Shown piece after piece: positions 34,081-45,008 of a DNA stretch of 64,000 nucleotides; position 1 is the stretch's first letter, and each line of letters opens with the position of its first letter. This stretch comes from Papilionanthe hookeriana x Papilionanthe teres. Lineage: Eukaryota; Streptophyta; Magnoliopsida; Asparagales; Orchidaceae. The stretch spans positions 91,136,287 through 91,200,286 of the forward strand of contig CM040428.1 in assembly GCA_022702705.1 (NCBI GenBank), in the 5' to 3' direction. Both the position numbers and the translations under genes were made by a program. The notes under the pieces are model-generated. The model was given only the letters and a program-made list of their open reading frames with translations. It searched no databases and was not told the origin of the DNA.

Positions 34081-36850
34081 CATCAGGTCAAAACTGACTA
34101 TTTTGACCAAAATTGAATTTTTTATCAAAAGTTAACCCTTTGGGTGAACGGGGTGGTCATTGGGTCAGAAATTGACCATTTTGACCAAAGATGACTTTTG
34201 GGTCAAAAGTTGACATATTGGGTCATTGGGTCAAAAACAGCATTTTGACCAAAGTTGACTTTTTTGATGAAAAGTTGACTATTTGGGTCAATGGGAGGCC
34301 GTTAAGTCATAAATTGACTATTTTGACATAAATTGACTATTTGGTCAAAAGTTGACCTATTGGGTCAAGGATTAACCATTTTAATCAAAGTTGACGTTTT
34401 GGTCAGAGATTAACTTATTGGGTCAGAAATTGGTCATTAATTCAAAAATTGACTACTTTGACCAAAATTGACTTTTTGGTCAAAAGTTGACTTATTTGGC
34501 CAATGAATTAATCATTATGTTAAGGATTGATCATTTTGTCCAAAGTTGACATTTTGGTTAAAAGTTGGCCAATTGGGTCAATGGGTTGGTCATTTGGTCA
34601 AGGATTGACCATTTTGACGAAAGTTGAGTTTTTGTTCAGAGATTGGCTTACTAGGTCAACAATTGACTATTTTGACCAAAATTGATTTTTTAGTCAAAAG
34701 TTTACCTATTGAATCAACAGGTTGGTCATTGGGTTAAGGATTGATGATTTTGACCAGAGTTGACTTTTTGGTCAAAAGTTGTCATATTTGGTCAATGGGT
34801 TGGTCATTGGGTCAAGGATTGACTATTGATCAAAGTTAGCTTTTTGGTCAGAGATTGACTTATTAGGTCAATAATTGGTCATTAGGTCAAAAATTTATTA
34901 TTTTGACCAAAATTAATTTTTTTTTAAAAGTTGACCTATTGGGTCAAAGAGTACTCATTGGGTCAGAAATTGACCATTTTGACCAAAGTAGAGTTTTTGG
35001 TCAAAGTTGATTTACTTGGTCAACGAGATGGTAATTGGGTTAAGAATTGACCATTTTGACGGAAGATCACTTTTTAGTCAAAATTTAATCTATTGGGTCA
35101 ATGGGATGGTCATTGGGTCAAAGATTGACCATTTAGACCAAAGTTGAATTTTTGGTGAGAAGTTGACCTATTGGGTGAATGGGTGGTCATTACGTCAAAA
35201 AAATTACTATTTTGACTAAAATTGACTTTTTGGTCAAAAGTTGACCAATTGGGTCAATGGGTTTGTTATTGTGTTAAGGATTGACCATTTTGACCAAAGT
35301 TGACTTTTTGGCCACAGATTAACTTATTGGGACAATAATTGGTCATTAGGTTAAAAATTGACTATTTTGACCATAATTAAATTTTTTGTCGAAAGTTATC
35401 CCATTGGGTCAACGGGGATGTCATTGGGTCAGAAATAGAGCATTTTGACTAAAGTTGACTTTTTGGTCAAAAGTTGACATATTTGGTCAATGAGTTGGTA
35501 ATTGGGTCAAATATTGATCATTTTGACCGAAGATGACTTTTTAGGTCAAGTGTTGACCTATTGGGTCAATGGGTTGGTCATTGGGTCAAAAATTGACCAT
35601 TTTGACGAAAGATGAATTTTTGGTCAAAAGTTGACCTATTAGGTTAATGGGCTGTCATTAGGTAAAGATTGACTATTTTGACCAAAATTGACTTTTTGTG
35701 AAAAGTTGATCTATTGGGTCAATTGTTTTGTCATTTGGTCAAGGATTGATCATTTTGTCCCAAGTTGACTTTTTGGTCAAAAGTTGACCTATTGGGTCAA
35801 TGAGTTGGTCATTAGGTCAAGGATTGATCATTTTGACCAAAGTTGACTTTTTGGTCAGAGATTGGCTTACTGGGTCAATAATTGGTTATTAGGTCCAAAA
35901 TTGACTATTTTGACCAAAATTGGGTCAATGGGTTAATCATTCGGTCAAGTATTGTCCTTTTTGACCAAAGTTGATTTTTTGGTCAAAAGTTAACCTATTG
36001 TGATAATGGGTTAGTGTTTGGGTCAAGGATTGACCATTTACACCAAAATTGACTTTTTGGTCAAAGTTTGACTTAATGGGTCAATAATTGGTCATTAGGT
36101 CAAAGTTTGAGTATTTTGACCAAAATTAAATTTTTGTCAAAAGTTGATCCATTGGGTCAATAGGGTGATCATTGGGTCAGAAATGGACCATTTTAACCAA
36201 AGTTGACTTTTTGGTCAAAAGTTGACCTATTTGGTTAATGAGTTGGTAATTGGGTCAAGGATTAACCATTTTGACCGAAGATGACTTTATGGTCAAAAGT
36301 TGACTTATTGGGTCAATGGGTGGTCATTAGGTCAAAAATTGACAATTTTGACTAAAATTGACTATTTGGTCAAATGTTGATCTATTGGGTCAATGGGTTT
36401 GTCATTGGGTCAACGATTGACCATCCTGGCCAAAGTTGACCCATTGGGTCAATGGGGTGGTAATTGGGTCAGAAATTGACCATTTTTACCAATGTTGACT
36501 TTTTTGGTCAAAAGTTGACCTATTTGGTCAATGAGTTGGTAATTGGGCCAAGAATTGACCATTTTGACCAAAGATGACGTTTTGGTCAAAAGTTGATCTA
36601 GTGGGTCAATGAGTTAGTCATTGGGTCAAAAATTGACCATTTTGACCAAAGTTGACTTTTTGGTCAAAAGTTGACCTATTGGGCCAATGAGCGGTCATTC
36701 AATCAAAAATTGACTATATTGACCAAAATTAACTTTTTGGTCAAAAGTTGACTTATTGGGTCAATGGCTTTGTTATTGGGTCAAGGATTTACCATTTTGA
36801 CCAAAGTTGAATTTTCGGTCAGAGATTGACTTATTGGGTCAATAATTGGT
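34081..36850 (+). repeat. Array B ~2.77-kb higher-order spacing
   Basis: The variant CATCAGGTCAAAACTGACTA occurs identically at 34,081 and 36,851. The variant ATGACTTTTGGGTCAAAAG follows at about +109 in both cases (near 34,190 and 36,960). A related variant pair, AAATAGAGCATTTTGAC, occurs near 35,433 and 38,059 (spacing ~2.63 kb) and again near 41,482. Together these indicate a higher-order repeat of about 2.6-2.8 kb (about 35 monomers) across 33-38 kb, roughly half of the ~5.2 kb period seen further right. Confidence 0.6.
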
Positions 36851-38769
36851 CATCAGGTCAAAACTGACTATTTTGACCAAAATTGAATTTTTTGTCAAAA
36901 GTTAACCCATTAACTCAATGGGGTGGTCATTGGGTCAGAAATTGACCATTTTGACCAAAGATGACTTTTGGGTCAAAAGTTGACCTATTGCATCAATGGG
37001 TTGGTCATTAGGTCAAAAATACCATTTTGACCAAAACTTGACTAATTGCGTCAATGGGTGGTCATTATGTCAAAAATTGACTATTTTGACCAAGATTGAC
37101 TATTTGGTTAAAATTTGACCTACTGGGTCAATGGGTTTGTCATTGGGTCAAGGTTTAGCCATTTTGACCAAAGTTGATTTTTTTTGGTCAAAAGTTGACC
37201 AATTGGGTCAATGGGTTGGTGATTGGGTCACGATTGACCATTTTGACCAAAGTTGACTTTTTTGTCAGAGATTGGCTTACTAGGTGAAAAATTAACTATT
37301 TTGACCAAATTGATTTTTTGGTCAAAAGTTTACCTATTCGGTCAATAGGTTGGTCATTGGGTCAATGATTGACCATTTTGACCAAAGTTGACTTTTTGGT
37401 CAAATGTTGTCCTATTTGGTCAAAGAGTCATTGGGTCAAGGATTGACTATTTTGACCAAAGTTGGCATTTTGGTTAGAGATTAACTTATCGGTTCAATAA
37501 TTGGTCATTAGGTAAAAAATTGATTATTTTGACCAAAATTAAATTTTGGGTCAAAAGTTGACCCAATGGGTCAACGGGGTGGTCATTTGGTCAGAAATTG
37601 ACCATTTTGACCAAAGTTGACTTTTTGGTCAACGTTGACTTATTTGGTCAATGAGTTGGTAATTGGGTTAAGAATTAACGATTTTTCACGGAAGATGACT
37701 TTTTGGACAATTTGATATATTCGGTCAATTGATTGGTGATTGAATCAAAAATTGACTATTTTGACCAAAGTTGACTTTTTGGTCAAAAGTTGACCTATTG
37801 GGTTAATGGGTGGTCATTAGGTCAAAATTGAGTAGTTTGACCAAAATTGACTTTTTGGTCAAAAGTTGACCTATTGGGTCAATGGGTTTGTCATTGGGTC
37901 AAGTATTGACAATTTTGACCAAAGTTGACTTTTTAGCCATAGATTGACTTATTGGGTTAATAATTGGTCATTAGGTAAAAAATTGACTATTTTGACCGAA
38001 ATTAAATTTTTGGTTGAAAGTTAACCCATTGGCTCAACGGGGAGGTCATTGGGTCACAAATAGAGCATTTTGACCAAAGCTGACTTTTTGGTTAAAAGTT
38101 GACTTATTTGGTCAATGAGTTGGTAATTGGGTCAAAAATTGACCATTTTGACCGAAGATGACTTTTTAGGACAAAAGTTGACCTAATGGGTCAATGGGTT
38201 GGTCATTGGGTCAAAAATTGTCCATTTTTACCAAAGTTTACCTTTTGGTCAAAAGTTGACCTATTGGGTCAATGGGTTGTCATTATGTAAAGATTGACTA
38301 TTTTGGCGAAAATTGATTTGTTGGTCAAAAGTTGATCTATTGAGTCAATGGTTTTGTCATTGGGTCAAGGATTGACCATTTTGACCAAAGTTGACTTTTT
38401 GGTCAGAGACAGACTTATTGGGTCAATAATAGGTCATTAATTCAAAAATTGACTATTTTGAGCAAAATTGATTTATTAGGCCAATGGGTTAGTCGTTGGG
38501 TCAAGGATTGATCATTTTGACCAAAGTTGACTTTTTGGTCAAAAGTTGATCTATTGTGTCAATGGGTTGGTCAATGGGTCAAGGATTGACCATTTTGACT
38601 AAAGTTGACTTTTTGGTTAGAGATTGGCTTACGAGGTCAATAATTGGCCATTAGGTCAAAAATTGACTATTTTGACCAAAATTTACTTTTTGGTCAAAAG
38701 TTGACCTATTGGGTCAATGAGTTGGTCATTGGGTCAAGGATTGACTATTTTGACCAAAGTTATCTTTTT

Positions 38770-39205
38770 GGTCAAAAGTTGACCTATTTAGGTCAATGAG
38801 GTGGTCATTAGGTAAAAAATTGACAATTTTGAGCAAAATTAAGTTTTTTTGTCAAAAGTTGACCTATTGGGTCATTGGGTTGGTCATTAGGTGAAGGATT
38901 CAATATTTTGGCCAAAGTTAACTTTTTAGTCAAAAGTTGACAAATTGGGTCAATGGGTTGGTCATTGGATGAAAGATTAACCATTTTCACCACAAATTTG
39001 ATTTAGGTCATTGTGTCAGAAATTGACCATTTTGACTAAATTTAACTTTTTGGTCAAAAGATGACCTTTCTGGTCAATGAGGTGGTCATTAGGTCCAAAA
39101 ATTGACAAGTTTGACCAAAATTGACTTTTTGGTCAAAAGTTGTCCTTTTGGGTCAATGAGTTGGTCATTAGGTCAAGGATTGACCATTTTGACCAAAGAT
39201 GACTT
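38770..39205 (+). repeat. Junction-adjacent ~430-bp block, copy 2
   Basis: This is a second occurrence of the block at 29,837-30,255, about 8.93-8.95 kb downstream and in the same orientation. Shared oddities are CCTATTTAGGTCAATGAGG, GTTGACAAATTGGGTC, the short unit with TTTTCACCACAAATTTG then ATTTAGGTCATTGTGTCAG, and AGTTGTCCTTTTGGG near the end. The copies then diverge: copy 2 runs into ACTTTTTATTGGGTC, a local deletion, while copy 1 continues as an ordinary monomer. Here the upstream side is ordinary forward array, so copy 2 shows what the sequence left of the junction may have looked like before the inversion. Confidence 0.75.
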
Positions 39206-41980
39206 TTTATTGGGTCAAAGGTTTGTTCATTGGGTCAAGGATTGACCATTTTGACCAAAGTTAACTTTTAGGTCAAAAGTTGACCTATTAGGTCAATGAG
39301 TTTGTAATTGGGTCAAGAATTGACCAGAGATGACTTTTTGGTCAAAAGTTGACTTATTGGGTCAACAGGTTTGTAACTGGGTCAAGAATTAACCATTTTG
39401 ACCAAAGATGACTTTTTGGTCAAAACTTGACCTATTGGGTTAATGGGTTGGTCATTGGGTCAACGATTGACAATTTTGACTAAAGTTGACTTTTTGGGCA
39501 GAGATTGACTTATTGGGTCAATAATTGGTCATTAGGTTAAAAATTCAATTTTAGTCTCATTTTGACCAAAAAATGAATTTTAAGTCAAAAGCTAACCCAA
39601 TGGGTCAACGGGGTGGTCATTAGGTCAGAAATTGACCATTTTGACCAACATTACTTTTTGGTCAAAAGTTGACCTATTTGGTAAAAGAGTTGGAAATTTG
39701 GTTCGAATCGACCATGTTTTACCAAAGATGACTTTTTGGTCGAAAGTTGATTCTATTAGGTAAATGGGTTAGAGCATTAGGTCAAAAATTGTCCATTTTA
39801 ACTAAAGTTAACTTTTTGGTCAAAAGTTGAGCTTTTGGGTTAATGGGTGGTCATTAGGTTAAAAATTAACTATTTTGACCAAAATTGACTTTTTGGTTAA
39901 AAGTTGACCTATTTGGTCAATGGGTTTCTGATTGGGTCAAGAATTGACCGTTTTGGCCAAAGTTAACTTTTAGTCAAAGATTGGCTTACTGGGTCAATAA
40001 TTGGTAATTAGATAAAAAATTGATTATTTTGACCAAAATTAAATTTTTTGTCAAAAATTGACCCATTGGGTCAACGGGGTGGTCATTGGGTCCTAAATTG
40101 ACAATTTTGACCAAAGTTGATATTTTGTTTAAAAGTTGACATATTTGCTTAATGAGTTTGTAATTGGGTCAAGAACTGATCTTTTTGACCAAAGATGACT
40201 TTTTGGTCAAAAGTTGACCTACTGGGTCAATGGGTGGTCATGAGGTCAAAAATTGACAATTTTGACAAAAGTTGTCTTTTTGGTCAATAGTTGACCAATT
40301 GCGCCAATGGGTTTGTCATTGGGTGAAGGATTGGCCATTTTGACCAAAGTTGACTTTTTGGTCAGAGATTGACAGTTTGGGCCAATAATTGATCATTAAT
40401 TAAAAAATGTACTATTTTGGTCATTAGGTCAAAATTTGATTATTTTGACCAAAATTAAATTTTTTTATCAAAACTTGACCAATTGGGTCAAAGGAGTGGT
40501 CATTGGGTGAGAAATTGACTATTTTGACCAAAGTTGACTTTTTGGTTAAATGTTGACCTATTTGGTCATTGAGTTGGTAATTGGGTCAATAATTAACCAT
40601 TTTGACTGAAGATTGACTTTTTGGTCAAAAGTTGACCTATTAGGCCAATAGGTTGGTCATTGGGCCAATGATTGGTCATTTTGACTAAAGTTGACTTTTT
40701 GGTCAAAAGTTGATCTATTGGGTCTATGGTTTGGCATTGGGTCAAGGATTGACCATTTTGACCAAAGTTGAATTTTTTGTCAGAGATTGGCTTACTAGTT
40801 CAATAATTGGTCATTAGGTCTAAAATTGACTATTTTGACCAAAATTGACTTTTTAGTCAAAAGTTGACCTATTGGGTCAATGGGTGGTCATTAAGTCAAT
40901 AATTGAATATTTTGACCAAAATTGACTTTTGGGTCAAAATTTGACCTATTGGGCCAATGAGTTTATCATTGAGTCAAGGATTCACCTTTTTGACCAAAGT
41001 TGACCTTCTGAACAGAGATTGACTTATTGGGTCAATAATTGGTCATTAGGTAAAAAATTTACTATTTTGACTGAAATTAAATTTTTTGTCAAAAGTTAAC
41101 CCATTGGGTCAATGGGGTGGTGATTGTGTCAGAAATTGACCATTTTGACCAAGGATGTCTTTTTGGTCAAAAGTTAACCTATTTTGACCAAAATTGAATT
41201 TTTGGTCAAAAGTTAACCCATTGGGTCAACGGGGGGTGATTTGGTCAGAAATTAACCATTTTGACGAAAGTTGACTTTTTTGTCAAAAGTTGACCTATTT
41301 GGGCAATAAGTTGGTAATTGGGTCAAAAATTGACCATTTTGACCAAAGTTGACTTTTTGGCCACAGATTAACTTATTGGTCAATAATTGGTCATTAGGTC
41401 AAAAATTGATAATTTTGACCATAATTAAATTTTTGGTCAAAAGACAACCCATTGGGTCAACGGGGAGGTCATTGGGTCGGAAATAGAGCATTTTGACCAA
41501 AGTTGACTTTTGGTCAAATGTTGACTTATTTGGTCATTGAGTTGGTATTTGGGTCCAAAATTGATCATTTTGACAGAAGATGACTTTTTAGCTCTAAAGT
41601 TGACCTATTGGGTCAATAGGTTGATCATTGGGTCAAAAATTAACCATTTTGACCAAACTTGACTTTTTGCTTAAAAGTAGACCTATTGAGTCAATGTGTG
41701 GTCATTAGGTAAAAAATTAAGTATTTTGGCCAAAATTGACCTTTTGTCAAAAGTTGACCTATTGGGTCAATGGGTTTGTTATTGGGTCAAGGATTGACCA
41801 TTTTGACTAAAGTTGACTTTTTGGTCAATAATTGGTCATTATGTTTACAATTGATTATTTTGACCTAAATTAAATTTTTGGTCATATGCTAACCCAATGT
41901 GTCAACGGGGTGGTCATTAGGTCAGAAATTGACAATTTTGAGCAAAATTAACTTTTGGTCAAAAGTTGACCAATTTGGTC
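39206..41980 (+). repeat. Array B, first unit of a ~2.3-kb tandem duplication
   Basis: Landmarks AAAAGAGTTGGAAATTTG (39,683) and TCAAGAACTGATC (~40,170) recur 2,298 and ~2,282 bp downstream (41,981 and ~42,452). A compound variant with CATTAATTAAAAAATG and then TTTGGTCATTAGGTC, near 40,393, recurs near 42,702. An irregular TCGA-type pocket lies at about 39,698-39,780 (GGTTCGAATCGACC, GTCGAAAGTTGATTC). No gene is seen. Confidence 0.55.
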
Positions 41981-42610
41981 AAAGAGTTGGAAATTTGTTC
42001 AAGAATTGACCATTTTGACAAAAGATGACTTTTTGGTCGAAAGTTGACCTATCGGGTCAATGTGTTGGGCATTGGGTCAAAAATTGACCATTTAACCAAA
42101 GTTGACTTTTTGGTCTAAAGTTGACGTCATAAAGTTAAAAATTAATTATTTTAACCAAAGTTGACTTTTTGGTCAAAAGTTGACCTATTGGGTCAATGGG
42201 TTTGTGATTTGGTCAAGGATTGACCATTTTGGCCAAAGTTGACTTTTGGTTACAGATTGGCTTATCGAGTCAATAATTGGTCAATAGATCAAAAATTGAT
42301 TATTTTGACCAAAATTAAATTTTTTTTCAATTTTCAATAGATCAAAGATTGGCTTACGAGGTGGTCATTGCGTCCGAAATTGACAATTTTGACCAAAGTT
42401 GATATTTTGTTCAAAAGTTGACATATTTGGTTAATGAGTTCGAAATTGGGTCAAGAACTGATCATTTTGACCAAGGAATACTTTTTGGTCAAAAATTGAC
42501 CTATTGGGTCAATGGGTGGTCATGAGGTCAAAAATAGACAATTTTTACAAAAGTTGACCTTTTGCTCAAAAGTTGACCTATAGGGTCAATGGGTTTGTCA
42601 TAGGGTGAGA

Positions 42611-42666
42611 ACCAAAGTTGACTTTTTCACCAAAGTTGACCATTTTCACCAAAGTTGACTTTTTGG
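42611..42666 (+). repeat. Nested 18-19-bp expansion, three copies
   Basis: Three consecutive quarter-sized units start at 42,611, 42,629 and 42,648, each beginning ACCAAAGTTGAC and ending in a T-run. The comparable place one duplication unit upstream (near 40,335) has a single copy. The unit length equals one quarter of the 78 bp monomer, so slippage or unequal exchange at the quarter level seems to have occurred recently. Confidence 0.75.
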
Positions 42667-42982
42667 TCTGAGATTGACTTATTGGGTCAATAAATTGTCA
42701 TTAATTAAAAAATTGACTATTTTGGTCTTTAGGTCAAAATTTGACTATTTTGAAAAAAGTAAATTTTTTGTCAAAACTTGACCAATTGGGTCAACGGGGT
42801 GGTCATTGGGTCAAAAATTGACCATTTTGACCAAAGTTGACTTTTTGGTTAAAAGTCGACCTATTTGGTCATTGAGTTGATAATTGGGTCAAGAATTGAC
42901 CATTTTGACTGAAGATCTATTTTTTGGTCAAAAGTTGACCTATTAGGCCAATGGGGTGGTCATTGGTCAATGATTGATCATT

Positions 42983-43060
42983 TTGACCAAAGTTGACTTT
43001 TTAGTCAAAAGTTGACCTATTGGGTCAATGGGTTGGTCATTGGGTCAAGGATTGACCATT
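42983..43060 (+). repeat. Reference monomer showing four ~20-bp quarters
   Basis: This is a clean example of the 78 bp unit, one base away from my consensus. It splits into four related quarters: 42,983-43,002 (TTGACC AAAG TTGAC TTTTT), 43,003-43,022 (AGTCAA AAG TTGACC TATTG), 43,023-43,042 (GGTCAA TGGGT TGGTCA TTG) and 43,043-43,060 (GGTCAA GGA TTGACC ATT). Quarters 2 and 4 are perfect or near-perfect inverted dyads with a 3-nt centre. In the consensus, unit positions 1-9 (TTGACCAAA) and 18-26 (TTTGGTCAA) form a 9-bp inverted repeat around an 8-nt centre. GTCAA/TTGAC cores begin near unit positions 1, 11, 21, 30, 41, 53, 61 and 70, about one per helical turn. The 20+20+20+18 architecture suggests that the satellite grew from a ~20 bp ancestor. 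Confidence 0.85.
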
Positions 43061-43490
43061 TTTACCAAAGTTGACTTTTTTGTTATAGATTGGCCTAGTG
43101 GTTAAAAAATTGGTCATTAGGTCTAAAATTGACTATTTTGACCAAAATTGACTTTTTGGTCTAAAGTTGACCTATTAGGTCACCTGGTGGCCATTAAGTC
43201 AAAAATTGAATATTTTGACCAAAATTGATTTTTTGGTCAAAAGATGACCTATTGGGCCAATGAGTTTATCATTGGGTCAAGGATTCACCATTTTGACCAA
43301 AGTTGACTTTTTAGTCATAGATTAACTTATTGGGTCAATAATTGGTCATTAGATCAAAAATTGACTATTTTGACTGAAATTGAATTTTTTGTCAAAAGTT
43401 AACCCATTGGGTCAACGGGGTGGTCGTTGTGTCAGAAATTGACCATTTTGACCAAGGATGACTTTTTGGTCAAAAGCTAACCTTTTTTGT

Positions 43491-43606
43491 CAAAAGTTAA
43501 CCCATTATGTCAACGTGGGGCATTTGGTCAGAAATTGACCATTTTGGTCAAAAGTTAACCCATTGGGTCAACGTGGGGCATTTGGTCAGAAATTGACCAT
43601 TTTGAC
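43491..43606 (+). repeat. 58-bp tandem duplication
   Basis: Two adjacent copies start at 43,491 and 43,549. Each contains CAAAAGTTAACCCATT, then GTCAACGTGGGGCATTTGG, then TCAGAAATTGACCATTTT. They differ only by ATG versus GGG in the middle (CCATTATGTC and CCATTGGGTC). The related block near 54,244 has a single copy. The period of 58 bp is three quarters of a monomer, which again points to the ~20 bp quarter as the unit of slippage. Confidence 0.85.
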
Positions 43607-44280
43607 TAAAGTTGATTTTTTTGTCAAAAGTTGACATATTTGGTCAAAAAGTTGGTAATTGAGATAACAATTGACCATTTTGACCAAAGATGACTTTTTT
43701 GTCAAAAGTTGATCTATTGTGTCAAAAATTGACCATTTTGACGATAGTTAACTTTTTGGTCAAAAGTTGACCTATTCGGCTAATGGATGGTCATTCGGTC
43801 AAAAATTGACTATTTTAACCAAAATTGACTATTTCATCAAAAGTTGACATATTGGGTCAATGGATTTGTCATTGGGTCAAGGATTAACCATTTTGGCCGA
43901 AGTTGACTTTTTATTCAAAAGTTGACCTATTGTGTCAATGGGTTGGTCATTGGGTCAAAAATTGACCATTTTGACCAAAGTCACTTTTGGTCAAAAGTTG
44001 ACCTATTGGGTCAATGGGTGGTCTTTAGGTCAAAAAATGACTATTTTGACCAAAATTAACTTTTTGGTCGAAAATTGACTTTTTGGTCAAAAAATGACCA
44101 ATTTGGTCAATGGGTTTGACATTGGGTCAAGGATTGACCATTTTGACCAAAGTTGACTTTTCGGTGAGTGATTGACTTATTGAGTGAGTAATTGGTCATT
44201 CATTCAAAAATTGACTATTCTGATCAAAGTTGACCTTTTGGTCAAAAGTGGACCTATTAGGCAAATGGGTTGGTCATTGG

Positions 44281-45008
44281 GTCAAGGATTGATCATTTTG
44301 ACCAAAGTTGACCTTTTAGTTAAAAGTTGACCTATTAGGTCAATGGGTCGGTCATTGGGTCAAGGATTAACCATTTTGAGCAAAGTTGACTTTTTAGTCA
44401 GAGATTGGCTTGCCGGGTTAATAATTAGTCATTATGTCAAAAATTAACTATTTTGACCGAAATTAACTTTTTGGTCAAAGGTTGACCTATTCGTTCAATG
44501 GGTAAAGGATTGACTATTTTGGCCAAAGTTGACTTTTTGGTCAAAAGTTGACCTACTAGGTCAACGGGTTGGTCATTGGGTCATGTATTGACTATTTTGA
44601 CCAAAGTTGACTTTTTGTTAGAGATTAACTTATTGGGTCAATAATTTGTCATTAGGTCAAAAATTGATAATTTTGACCAAAAATAATTTTTTTGTCAAAA
44701 GTTGACCAATGGGTAAACAGGGTGGTCATTGGGTCAAAAATTATCCATTTAAATAAAGATGACTTTTTAGCCAAAAAGTTGACCATTTGGGTCAATGGGT
44801 TGGTCATTGGGTTAAAAATTGAACATTTTGACCAATGTTGACTTTTTGGTCAAAAGTTGACCTATTGGGTTAATGGGTGGCCAGTTGGTAAAAAATTAAT
44901 TATTTTGACCAAAATTGACTTTTTGGTCAAATGTTGACCTATTGGGTCTGGGGTGCTCATTAAGTTAAAAATTGACTATTTTGACCAATATTGACTTTTT
45001 GGTCAAAA
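44281..45008 (+). repeat. Array B monomers leading into the ~5-kb higher-order repeat
   Basis: These are ordinary forward monomers. The shortened variant TTTTTAGCCAAAAAG, then TTGACCATTTGGGTCAATGG, near 44,765, recurs near 49,768 about 5.0 kb downstream, so the ~5 kb periodicity already covers this stretch. I see no gene. Confidence 0.5.

Larger units (their letters stand above)
41981..44280 (+). repeat. Array B, second unit of the ~2.3-kb duplication
   Basis: This unit repeats the landmark series of 39,683-41,980. It differs by a rearranged spot at about 42,315-42,360, where TTTTTTTCAATTTTCAATAG joins the tail of another monomer (GATTGGCTTACGAGG). It also carries a three-copy ~19 bp expansion at 42,611-42,666 and a 58 bp tandem duplication at 43,491-43,606. 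The right boundary is approximate. Confidence 0.5.
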
